Assembly: GCA_943735955.1 (NCBI GenBank) | Contig: OX030962.1 | Span: forward strand, 8,373,462-8,437,461 | DNA length: 64,000 nt | Direction of reading: 5' to 3' | DNA from: Piscicola geometra | Taxonomy: Eukaryota; Annelida; Clitellata; Hirudinida; Piscicolidae | In this document: positions 52,836-63,717 of the stretch, piece after piece | Position numbering within the stretch: position 1 is the stretch's first letter | Layout of the letters: every line of letters begins with the position of its first letter | Notes under the pieces: generated by a model | Databases searched by the model: none | Seen by the model: only the letters and a program-made list of their open reading frames with translations | What the model was told of the DNA's origin: nothing | Made by a program: the position numbers and the translations under genes

Positions 52836-54737
52836 TCACTTATCATCATCATCAGCACTTATGGAGTGTGATTGTAGTTGTTGTGGCGAGAAGGCGAAGG
52901 GAAGAAGTTCCGAGATGGAATGCATGCGGTAAGAGCGGTCAGGCTTTGTCACCACCACTTCTATGTCTCCTCCAAACTGTGAGGTTGATGATGATGATGA
53001 TGGCTGGTGACGATGGTGGTATTGATGATGATGATTATGGCTGGTGATGATTGTGGTATTGACGATGATGGTATTGATGATGATGAGAATGATAATGATG
53101 GTTGGTGATGATGATGATGATGATGACAAGGATGAAGATAGTAGTATTATGGATGTTACTGATGATGAAGATGGATTGAGTGATAATTATGGTGTTTCTA
53201 TGAGTGTTAACCATGATGGTGTTTAAGTGGTGATGATGATGTCGCTAAAGTTGTGATGATGATGATGATAGTGTTTAAATGGTGGTGATGATGATGATGA
53301 TGATACCTCAATGATAAATTGTCTGCAGGCTCCACATGGGTATATGAAGTCAGCCAGGTCACTGAAAACAAAAACAACAATAAAATAATACCAAGATTTG
53401 AAAATAGTGTTTTTGATATTAATATTATTAACGGTATAAAATCAAAATCAAATCAAATTAATAAAAAGCATACAAATCCCACAATAAATACAAAATTTCA
53501 CAAAGCAACAACACTAAATACAAAACAAAAACAGAGCTGCAACAACACTAAATACCCAAAACACAAAACAACAAAAACAAGAAATGCCCAACACACTAAA
53601 CAGCAACAACAACGATGACAACACTAAATACTCAATACTACAGTGGACCAGCCTGGCGACCACGATGGTCTTGAAGCTGGTGTGACCTTGAGAGATGGCA
53701 CTCAAGAGGGCAGACCTTTCGGCACAAATGGTCATGGAGTAGGATGCATTTTCAACGTTTGTGCCTGGAAGGAAAGTGGCATGTGGTTTGGCAATCATAT
53801 TATGGTGATTGAACGAATTAATCAAGACAAAGTTGGCTGTTTTGAATAAATCAATTTTAGTTTTTGTAGACTAAAATAAAGATTAGCACGAAAAATAGTG
53901 ATAGAATTGTCTTGAAGATTCTATAAAATAGTAATGAAAAATTCATTTTAAAGTATTACAGAGATTTAACAGGAAGTTGTACCTGTAAAGATGGATCCAT
54001 CTTGGCAAAGAAGTGCCGCTCCAACCCTGAAGTGACTGTATCGAGAGTAAGAGTTCTTCATCACTTCAAAGCTTGCACTGATCAGAGAATCAAGATCTGT
54101 TTATTGAAATAGCGTTATTTTATGCAGATAACCAAGTTTGATCCATTTGGGAAAGCCATTTCCCCATGCTGTACACACTTTGTGGGGGGTACAAAGTATG
54201 TATACTTAGTATGTTAAACATACCTATTGTATCGTTGTATTTATCCGTATGGTTTACGAAATCATGGTTTGTATTTTCGACTGCCACAGCAGCTTCGCCT
54301 TTCGCAATAACAGACTCGAGCCCTTTTCGGAATTTGAACTTCGAGAGCCAGGAATGAGAAGCTTTGAAGTCACACTCAGGAATGTCTAGTGTCTTTGCTA
54401 GTTCTTTAGCCTTGCTCCGAACCAACGTCTGGGGCAGTTGCAGCACCGAATCTCGCATCTTGTCTATCCACGAAAAGAGGCGAGCTTCAAGCTCTGGGAA
54501 GCGAGGCTGGTTATCGCGGAATACTAGGGCTCTGGAGGATTCAGAAAGGCTCTTGCTTCTTTTAAGAACCGATTCACGCCGCTGCCACAGCTTCCTGACT
54601 GCACTCTCGTTGATGCAGTACTCACTGGCAATCGAACGCTTGCTCGGAGCCTTCGGTCCTTGGAGCTTCTCTATGATTTCCAAACGCTGACAGTCATTCA
54701 GGCGTCTGCCAGCACCTCTTTTACGTTTAGACGTCAT
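52836..54737 (-). CDS. Cytidine deaminase with an N-terminal pogo/CENP-B-type DNA-binding region (predicted fusion)
   Basis: Exons run 54737-54224, 54096-53983, 53764-53653, 53361-53307 and 52976-52836; 936 nt, 311 aa, all in phase. The last four exons encode a full cytidine deaminase fold. YSHFRVGAALL, NVENASYSMTICAERSA (zinc Cys223, catalytic Glu225), YPCGACRQF (zinc Cys256, Cys259) and the TKPDRSY-ELLPFAF end match the homotetrameric pyrimidine-salvage enzyme, which deaminates cytidine and deoxycytidine. The first exon encodes a psq-type helix-turn-helix (LNDCQRLEIIEKL, SIASEYCINESAVRKLW) and a CENP-B-type helix-turn-helix (ELEARLFSWIDKM, SHSWLSKFKFRKGL). It ends at a strong GTATGT donor with one base over, exactly the phase that the first deaminase exon needs. 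The alternatives are a separate pogo-type gene or pseudogene, with the true deaminase start exon unseen. The third intron starts with GC rather than GT. The deaminase part alone is certain. Confidence 0.7.
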
Positions 54738-55503
54738 CAGAAAGTGTTTAAAAAAACGCACCGTCTCCAAATCAATTCTCGATTTTAAGATGCAAACGTT
54801 AGTAATAATGTAAAACTGGCGCTTTAATTTGCTCACCGGGCATGTTTGAGGTTTTCTTTTGACGGAATTCCAGCAAGGCACTTTCGAAAAATCGATAAAA
54901 ATATATCACAAACAAGGAAAAAATTGACTTCGTGCTTTATCTATAAAAAAATTACTAATTTTATTATTGCTCAAAGTTAGACCAAAATATTGAATATTGT
55001 AAATAATAATCTAAGTTTTAAATAGAACACTATTTTATTTCATATTCAAAATATTATTCTTTTTACAATATTTTTATACTCCTATAAAAGTATAAAGTAA
55101 ATTATTCTATCATGATGAAGATACTAGTCTTAAATAAAAAACAATTGTAAAAGTATTATTGAAAAACTAAATGAGTTAAAGCATAAAAAGCTGTCCAAAC
55201 AATTCAAATGAGCTAAAATACACCACCATTTAGCACTGCTAACACACCAGCATAGTTTACAAGTCATGAAACCCTAAAAATATTTAATAAATAACAGTTC
55301 AAAGTATTTAATAGTCATTAAAAGTTTTTTTCTCGAATGAAAAATTAATTTAATTCGAAATGACAATAGTTAAAAGCAGTTCATAACCATAAACACATCT
55401 AAAATATATATAAAAAAATAAAAACATATTAAATACTTAAAAACTTTCAAATCCATTCCAAAGATCGCTACAAAATTTATACAAAAAAACCCCTTTAAAA
55501 GCT
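54738..55503. other. Short intergenic stretch upstream of the deaminase gene
   Basis: AT-rich, with no exon recognised. The DNA-binding frame stays open in phase up to an earlier ATG at 54,881, but the residues added (Pro/Lys/Cys-rich) do not look like a domain. I therefore chose the Met at 54,737, directly before the basic MTSKRKRGAGRR segment. The 3' end of the ribonucleotide reductase gene lies at the other side. Confidence 0.5.
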
Positions 55504-58500
55504 TCAACCACTGCACATCATACAAGCCTCTTTGTTCTTCAGGGAGCATAGCATTGAATCCATATTGGCGGTCACTTCATCGACCCCTCCATCCCCCTTT
55601 CCATTCACCATGGCAACGCCATTTTGCGTCTGCTGCGCCAACTTGCTCTTGTCGACGGTGAATTGAATGGCGTTCGCTGCAGGCTTCGTGCGTAAGTAGT
55701 ACATGCCTGTCTTGAGACCCTGTTTACGTGTGTGTGTGTGTGTTTGTGTGTGTATGTGTGTGTGTTTGTGTGTGTTTGTGTATGTGTGTGTGTGGGTGCG
55801 TACTCTAATCCGTAGTTACTTCCTATAAAACCGCCATCAATCAACCAGCCACACAACTGCCAACATACCACACTACACTCCAACCAACCCACACCACACA
55901 CAACCACCCAACCCCCCCCACACCATCCCACACCCCACCACACACAACCACCCAACCCCCCCCCCCACACACAATCACACCACACCACACTACACCACAC
56001 CACGAACCAGCTTCCAGCAGTAGAAGTGCATGGAGGACAACTTGGCGTAGTTCGCCTCGGCCATGTGCACATTCAGCGACTGGCTCTGGTCGATGAAGGG
56101 CGCCCGGTCAGCCGCCATTTTGATGATCACCTTCTGCGGAATCTCCCAGACCGTCTTGTACAGACGTTTGATGTCGTCCGGGATGCAGTCTATGTTCTGT
56201 GTGGTGTGGGATGGTTGGAGGGGGGGGGTGGGGAGGGGGGGGGTTCTGTGTGTGTGGGGTGGTTGGGGTGGGGGGGGGAGGTTGAGGGAGTGATGATGAG
56301 GTGGGTAAGCGAGTCGTGAAAGGTGATGATGATGATTGTGGACGTTTTTAAACACCCCCCCTCCACCTGCTAGCATGCAACCACTCCACCGCCCAACCAC
56401 AACTCCACCAATGAAAACACTCCACTCCCTCAACCAACCCACCCATGCAACCACCTTACCACACCACCCATTGCACCCACTCACGCCACCCACCTGCACA
56501 GATCCATTGTTTCCGATCAGGAGATTCTTGATGTCGTCATTCCACAAGTTCCTCTCGACTAAGTCCGAGAGCAGGTGTTGATTCACTATCTGCAGAGTTT
56601 TAAAGTAAATATTATGAATGCAGTTATAATTATTTACTTTAAATTAATTATTTTCGTGGGATGAAGTGGTTGTGCAGTGCAACATCCTATTTGTATAGCA
56701 TTTAATTATTTCTAAATTGTTATCGTCACCATTATTATATTATTTATCTAAAAACATAAAAAATCGACTAAAGCAAGCTACACTCCCTTCCTCACCTGGT
56801 ACCACCTCCCTCCCCGCCCCATCCTTACCTTGCACCACCTCAACCCAACCCCCCTAACCTAGCAGCAACCAAACCCCCAACCCAACCCCCCTAACCTAGC
56901 AGCACCCAAAGCACCAACCCAACCCCCCTAACCTAGCAGCACCCAAAGCACCAACCCAACCCCCCCCCAACCTAGCATCACCCAAAGCACCAACCCAACC
57001 CCCCCCCAACCTAGCATCACCCAAAGCACCAACCCAACCCCCCCTAACCTAGCAGCACCCAAACCCCACCTTCCCAAAAGCCTCACCTGATACTCCCCCG
57101 ACAGGACTCTCCTGGTGTAAATGTTGGAGGTGTATGGTTCGAAGGATTCGTTGTTGCCGAGGATTTGGGCTGTCGATGCGGTCGGCATGGGCGCCACTAG
57201 GAGACTGTTGCGTAGACCATGCCTTTTTGTGGGGAAGGAGGGAGGGTAGAAGGGAAGGGAAGGGGGGGGGGAAGAGGGGTAGGGGGTGAGTGTGGTGGAG
57301 TTGTTTGTGATCTGTGAGTATTCTATATCCAGATATTCACTTTTATCTACAAACCCATTCCCCTATTTCTCACCCACCTACCAAAAACCCTTTCTCTCCC
57401 ACCCACTTCCCCACCAGAACAACCTCTCTCATTCGCCAGCCCCAAACCTCCCTCTCACCCACCCACCAATCAAATAACTCCCCCCCCTCACTTCTTGATT
57501 TCAGCTCTCAAGGCCGGCCAATCATGCCTCTCTGACGGGGTGACACCCCACATGTCAGGCTGGAGGATCTGTTGTCATGGTGATGTCATGGTTAGAATGG
57601 TGTCGTTGAAGTAAGTAATAGGATGCCACAATGAATAGACAGCGAACCACCCTTAAACCACCAATAAACCTCTCCATTCCCCTCCCAAACCACCCACTAC
57701 CTTGGAAATAGCCATAAACCACTCCACAACCCTCCAAAACCACTCACGAACCACACCTTACTTCTCAAAACCCCCCACTACCCATTAACCACCAGCCCAA
57801 AACCACCCATCCTTTGCCCAGCCCACCCCCACTCCTTCCCCGCCCAAAGCCACTCACCCCCTTGCTGACGGGACAGCCCTCATAGCTCTCATACACGCCC
57901 AGTTCTTGCGCCAGTTGGCACGAGGCCTTCAGGGCTGCGTAGTAGATGGTCTCGAAGATGTCGATGTTCAACTGTTGTGCTTGCTCCGAATCAAAAGGGT
58001 ACCTGGATGGGTGGGTGGGTGCGTGGATGGATGGGTGGGTTGGAGGAATGGATTGGGGGTTTGATAAGCTTGATGGATGAGTGGTAGTGTGGATGGATGA
58101 GTTAAATGGTGGATGGATTGATGGAAGAGTGGGTGTAAGATAAGTGGCAGATGGAGTGAATCATTGCGTAGATTGCTCTTTTGATGAGATTCATTAATCA
58201 TCATCAACACCAATACCATCATTATCATCACCAATATCCCCACTATCATCATCATCACCACCCACTTCATGAGCAGGAATGCATCGGCAAGACCTTGTAC
58301 ACCAATGCCGATCGGCCTGTTCTTCATGTTGCTGTTGCGAGCCTGATGAATATTCAATAGATGCTAATTATGCATGAATTAATATTCAAAAGATATTTAA
58401 TATGCATAAATGACGTCCTTATTTTTTTATGCATTACTATCACAATAATCAAAACTCGCAGCCACTCAACACCACTCGCATTTATCAAAATCATTATCAT

Positions 58501-61500
58501 AACAAATCGCACTCATCATTATCAACATACACCACTATCACAATCATCACCACCACCACACTCATCATCATCACCACCACCACCATCCACCTCCTCAATG
58601 GGATAGTAGTTGATGTCGATGATACGGTTGAGGTTCTTTACGATCACCATGGTGACGCGCAGCAGTTGATCAAAGTCGAACTCTTTGCCACCAGCCTTGA
58701 CGAAGCGGTTCAAGGCAATGGAGGCCAGATTGCAGACCGCCACCTGAATGCATGGTGGTGAATGCATGGTGGTGGATGCATGGTGATGAATGCATGGTGG
58801 TGGATGCATGGTGGTGAATGCATGGTGGTGAATGCATGGTGGTGAATGCATGGTGGTGGATGCATGGTGGTGGATGCATGGTGGTGGATGCATGGTGGTG
58901 AATGCATGGTGGTGAATGCATGGTGGTGGATGCATGGTGATGAATGCATGGTGGTGGATGCATGGTGGTGAATGCATGGTGGTGGATGCATGGTGGTGGA
59001 TGCATGGTGATGAATGCATGGTGGTGAATGCATGGTGGTGGATGCATGGTGGTGGATGTATAGTGATGAATGCATGGTGATGAATGCATGGTGGTGGATG
59101 CATGGTGGTGGATGCATGGTGGTGAATGCATGGTGGTGGATGCATGGTGGTGGATGCATGGTGGTGAATGCATGGTGGTGGATGTATGGTGATGAATGCA
59201 TGGTGATGAATGCATGGTGGTGAATGCATGGATGAATGCATGGTGGTGGATAATAGGTGCATGGATTAATGATGGTGAATGCATGGATTTATTTGGTTGG
59301 TGGGTGATGATAAACAGATGGATGGATGCTTGGGTGAATGGACGATTGTAAATGATGGCTAAGCAGTATTGAAGATTGATTGAATGAGTGGCACTTGTGG
59401 GGCTCCTCCAGGTCGTGCAACTCTCCCTCCAATCATTTCTCATCCAACCTTCCCTCATCCACCATTCACCCCATCCCCACATCACACCACACCAAACCAC
59501 ACCTGGTCCGCATCCGAGTACTGCACAATCTCAGTGCAGAGGTTGGAACAAGCGATGGTTCCCAGATTCTGCTGGTTCGACTTGCTGTTGCAGTGGTCCT
59601 TGTAGAGCATGTATGGATTACCGGTCTCGGTTTGCGCGGTAAGAATTTCGAACCAAAGCGTCTGCGCCTTCACCACGCGTCTGCCGCGGCCCTCACGCTC
59701 GTATCTGATTGGTGGATGCATAGAGGGTGGGTGTGTAGGGTGGATGCATAGAGGGTGGGTGTGTAGGGTGGGTGGAGTAGGTGGGTGGGGTAGGTATGGT
59801 GTGGTGGAATTGAAAATATTCAAGAATATGGTGGTTGTGAAATACCTAAAGGTTATTTAAAATACGAAAAGCAATTTAAAGCCATTAAAGAACAAAATTG
59901 AAAAAACACAAAACTTGCCAAAATAAAATGTTAACTAAATTAGTAGTTGGACACATACTTGGTGTAGAGTTGTCTGAACTCGTCTCCCCACACCTTGTGC
60001 AGGCCTGGGCACTCATGCGGACACATGAGGGTCCACTCACCATCCTGCTCCACTCTGGTAGAGGGGTGAGTGGGGTGGAGTCGAAGGGGTGGGTGGGGTG
60101 GAGGGAAGGGTAGAGGGGTGGGGTGGGTGGGTGGGATGGAGGGGATGAAGGGGTGGGTTAGGGTTAGGATGAAGGGGTGGGGTGGAGGGGTGGATGGGGT
60201 GGGGTGGAGGTGGAGTGGAGGGGTGGGTGGGTGGGTTGGAGGGGAGGGTGGGTGGGGTGGGATAGAATGGATGAATAAAAGGTAGGTAGGTGAGATGGAT
60301 CTGAGGGTTGAAGAATGGGGGAAGACACATCAATGAAAGGTAATTCAATAAAACTTTCATAGGAAGCCCTTAAAAGAACCCACTCACCACTTCTCGACCA
60401 CCCTAGCCCCTCCCCTCCAACCAATCGCACCCATCAACCTCTCCATAAACAGGTCAGGGATCCACAGGGCATAAAAAAGGTCACGCGCCCTCTGTTCCTC
60501 TTTGCCAGTGTTCTTGCGAAGGTCAATGAAGTCAAAGATGTCCGCATGCCATGGCTCGAGGTAGATCGCAAAAGCACCTGGTCGCTATGGTGATGATGAA
60601 GATAAGCTAAAAGAAATGTAGATAGTAATGATGATGAGTAGTAAATGATGATAGTGGCTAATGATTAATGGGTGTGTGTTGATAATGATAGGTAGATGAT
60701 GGTGATGATGATGATGATGGAAGAGGGATCAACCTTGTTTCCACCCTGGTCGACGTAGCGGGCAGTGTTGTTGTAGACCCTCAACATGGGCAGCAGACCG
60801 TTAGACACACCATTCGTCTGGTGGATGGATGGGACACAGATTCAACATCCCATCCTTCCATCTGAACTTGTCTTTCCCGTTGTAACGTCATAACCCCCTA
60901 CAACCTTCCTTTCCACCCACCAACCCCTAAACCCTTCATCATCCCCCCGACCCCTCCTTACTAACTAAATGATGGGTGAAGGATGACAACCCATCTACAA
61001 CTTCCCACTCCAAACATACCCAACCACTCCCACCAACCCCTTTTCCCCGACCCACTTAACCACTCTCCCCAAAAAACTCAACCATTATTCATTCCAAACC
61101 TAACCATCCCTAACCACCTCCAACCATCCCTAACCCCCCCACCACCAACTCACGCCGGATATGAAGGTACCAGAGGCCCTTATGCAATGCACCGCGAGAC
61201 CAATGCCGCCAGCCGACTTGCTGATCACCGCGCACTGTTTGAGAGTGTCGAAGATGCCCTCGATGCTGTCCTCACGCATCGAGAGGAGGAAACAGCTGAG
61301 AGGGGGAGGGGCAAGTGGATGATGGGGAGAAGGTTGGGTGGAGTGGTATGATGGGATGAAGGGTGGTTTGGTGGTGGGGTGAATGATAGAGGGGGTGTAG
61401 GTGGTTTGGTGGATGATGGTTGGATGTCGACCAATCAGTACACACAGTTGTGCACTGTATCCACCTGGAGAGTTGAGGTCTGTTGGTGCCAGCGTTGAAG

Positions 61501-61764
61501 AGGGTGGGAGAGGCGTGAGTGAACCACTTCTCAGAGAGCAGGTTGTATGTCTGTGTGTTTTTGTGTGTGTGTATGTGTGTGTTTATGTATCTAAAAATAT
61601 GGGGTTGTGTACGCACATTCTGGCACACCACATCACACCATGATACTGTGCATAAATAAATATATAAAAAATGTCAGTTTTGTATAGCGCCCGGGCACGC
61701 AACTGAAGCGCCACTCACACGACATAAGTCGTGAAACACCGCATCATATACACTAGACATCAGA

Positions 61765-61810
<46 letters not shown>

Positions 61811-63717
61811 GTGTACCTCAATGGCGGCATCGACGTCGTTACCATGGATACCAATAGCGACCCTCATCAGCATGTGTTGAGGTCTCTCCGCCACCTTGCC
61901 GTTGATCTTCAGCAGGTAAGAGCGCTCCAGTGTCTAATGTGCACGTGTGGAAAACTTTATACACACACACACACACAAAGACACACACACACACAAAGAC
62001 ACACTCACACACACAAATAAAATAATAATAAAAAATGTCAGTTTTGTATAGCGCCCGGGCACGCAACTGAAGCGCCACTCACACGACATAAGTCGTGAAA
62101 CACCGCATCATATACACTAGGTATATGATAGCTCACGGTTGGCTGTACAGGGATTTGAACTGGCGACCTTTGAGTTGCAGGTCTAACGACTTACCATCTA
62201 AGCCAACCCGTTCGCCAAGCCAACCCGTTCGCCAAAGACACACACACACCCTGAAGCCAAAGTAGTTGTAGGAGAAGTCGCGGTCGTAAAGTATGGCGGA
62301 GTTCAGTCGGTCAGCATTCGCCATGACAACATCGTACGTTTCCTTGGAGACCATGGGCGAGTAGAGTTGTGTGCGTGCGTTGAAGTACTCATAGAGGTCA
62401 GTCATTACGTCTGTGAAGTAATGGTTGTGAGTAGCTTTGAAGTTAGATCAAATATCTCCTCCAAACCACCCACAACCACAACCAACTCCACCAACATCAC
62501 CACAACCCATTCCATCACTACCTATCCTCAACAACTAAGAACACCATCAATAATGACCAACTACGACTAACAACAACAACAACCAACAACCACCCCCAAA
62601 ACAACTGACCAGTGAACTGCTTCTTGGTCTCCTTATGGAGGTTCGACACGGCAATGCGGGCAGCCAAGATGGCGTAGTCAGGGTACTTGGTGGTGAGCGT
62701 GGCACAAATTTCGGCGGCTAGGTTGTCCAACTCGACTGTGGTCACTCCTGGGTAGAGTCCGTTGATCACCTTCATTGTTACCGCCACCTGGGGAGTGGAT
62801 TATATTATAATAATCAAGATGGTAGTGGTGGTTGTGAGTATGGTGAGGTTTTTGTGGGGCTGTCTTGTGAATGGTCTCTTAGATTATATTTTTGCTGCAA
62901 CTAGCTTACTATTAAAACATCACTACCACTACCCTCAACCACTACACACCCACTCCATCATCACATATCCTATTTCCTCCATCTGCACACACATCCCCAC
63001 AACTCTATCACACACCCGCACAGCCACTCACACACCCGCCCCCCCCCCTCCCCCCTCACACACCCGCCTCCTCCCCTCCCCCCTCACACACCCGCCTCCT
63101 CCCCTCCCCCCTCACACACCCGCCTCCTCCCCTCCCCCCTCACACACCCGCCTCCTCCCCTCCCCCCTCACACACCCGCCTCCTCCCCTCCCCCCTCACA
63201 CACCCGCCTCCTCCCCTCCCCCCTCACAGGGTCGATAAAGTCCATATTGAGGCCATAGCAGAGCTTGTTGATGCGGAAAGTGATCTTGTCAAAGTGAATG
63301 TCCTGCTGCCTGCCGTCTGCGTGACATGCCGCCATTTAAATATTTAAATTAATTTTGAATTGTAAGAAATTTATATAATAACAATAAATTTATATAACAA
63401 TAAATTTATATACTTTGATTGAACTTATATTAAACGTTCGAGAATCTTTATATAATTTGATTAAATTTATATTGAATTTCCAAGACAAGTTTTTTTCTTT
63501 TTGAAGGGCGAATCAACGCGTTATATAATACAAATGACTTTTGGAAATTGCTAAAATACGAAAAACAAATGAAAAACTTTTTATTAAATTTTATAATTAT
63601 AAATTTTTCATATCTTGAAATCTTTGTAATCATGAAAACACTCTAAAAACGATTATGAAATTCTTATAAAGACCCCTCACCTCTCTTGAAAACGTACAAC
63701 TTCTTGACATCGGGCAT
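55504..63717 (-). CDS. RRM1: Ribonucleoside-diphosphate reductase large subunit, complete 19-exon gene
   Basis: Exons run 63717-63681, 63316-63228, 62787-62610, 62410-62250, 61933-61817, 61550-61465, 61295-61154, 60817-60734, 60584-60439, 60054-59959, 59704-59503, 58743-58591, 58342-58266, 58002-57858, 57568-57492, 57222-57087, 56589-56494, 56196-56008 and 55719-55504. They total 2,427 nt, 808 aa. The protein is the class Ia enzyme's catalytic and allosteric subunit, which makes dNDPs from NDPs. All key features are present: the N-terminal ATP cone ([18 protein letters not shown]), the redox Cys in SCFLLSM, the thiyl Cys and Glu in NLCTEI, the partner Cys in AVCNLAS, the paired Tyr in MYYLRT and the C-terminal CMMC shuttle pair. 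Small changes such as Cys-Trp-Lys-Leu for Gly-Trp-Lys-Gln at the junction of the last two exons are conservative or neutral. Introns are rich in minisatellites and SINE pieces; exons are intact. Confidence 0.97.
56870..57062. repeat. C-rich minisatellite, about 38-bp unit, in an RRM1 intron
   Basis: About five copies of a 37-39-bp unit built on AACCTAGCAGCACCCAAAGC and ACCAACCCAACCCCCC. The array ends about 25 bp before the exon edge at 57,087, on the side downstream of that exon's donor. Confidence 0.8.
58744..59251. repeat. 14-bp minisatellite abutting an RRM1 3' splice site
   Basis: About 36 copies of a 14-bp unit, GAATGCATGGTGGT / GGATGCATGGTGGT with a few variants, over some 500 bp. Its right-hand (transcript 3') edge is the acceptor of the exon at 58,743. 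Since three units make 42 bp, false frames with Met-His-Pro-Cys repeats run through it on both strands. Confidence 0.9.
61671..61756 (-). mobile_element. SINE body fragment, copy A (86 bp)
   Basis: Identical over 86 bp to 62,035-62,120 (from ATGTCAGTTTTGTATAGCGC to CATATACACTAG). On the minus strand it ends GCGCTATACAAAACTGACAT, followed by an A/T-rich tail. It lacks the tRNA-like head that copy B has. It lies in the RRM1 intron downstream of the exon at 61,817-61,933. Confidence 0.8.
61763..61807. repeat. (CA)n microsatellite in an RRM1 intron
   Basis: More than 20 CA units directly downstream of the 5' splice site of the exon at 61,817-61,933. On the transcript strand the intron opens GTACACGAC and continues as (GT)n. 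Confidence 0.9.
62035..62222 (-). mobile_element. tRNA-derived SINE, copy B, with head and body
   Basis: On the minus strand the head has box A-like TGGCTTAGATGGTAAGTCG and box B-like CCAGTTCAAATCC. After it come CTAGTGTATATGATGCGGTG, the body shared with copy A, and a tail GCGCTATACAAAACTGAC plus (ATT)n. The start of the body matches the SINE at 36,741-36,976. A 19-bp duplication (AAGCCAACCCGTTCGCCA) sits at the head end, near 62,200-62,235. It lies in the RRM1 intron upstream of the exon at 61,817-61,933. Confidence 0.8.
63027..63227. repeat. 28-bp C-rich minisatellite abutting an RRM1 5' splice site
   Basis: Six full 28-bp units plus a variant partial one (63,027-63,054). Unit: CTCACACACCCGCCTCCTCC followed by CCTCCCCC. 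On the transcript strand each unit reads GTGAGGGGGGAGGGGAGGAG then GCGGGTGT. The first unit contains the genuine splice donor of the exon that ends at 63,228. Confidence 0.92.

Noticed and set aside
58744..59251. Possible CRISPR-like array
   Set aside because: There are no spacers; the units are contiguous 14-bp repeats in an intron of an animal gene. The same reasoning rejects the arrays at 20,987 and 63,027.
58522..59500. Long minus-strand frames of 163-276 codons with Met-His-Pro-Cys repeats
   Set aside because: They are produced by the 14-bp minisatellite, whose three-unit period keeps any frame open. The real RRM1 exon overlaps only at 58,591-58,743.
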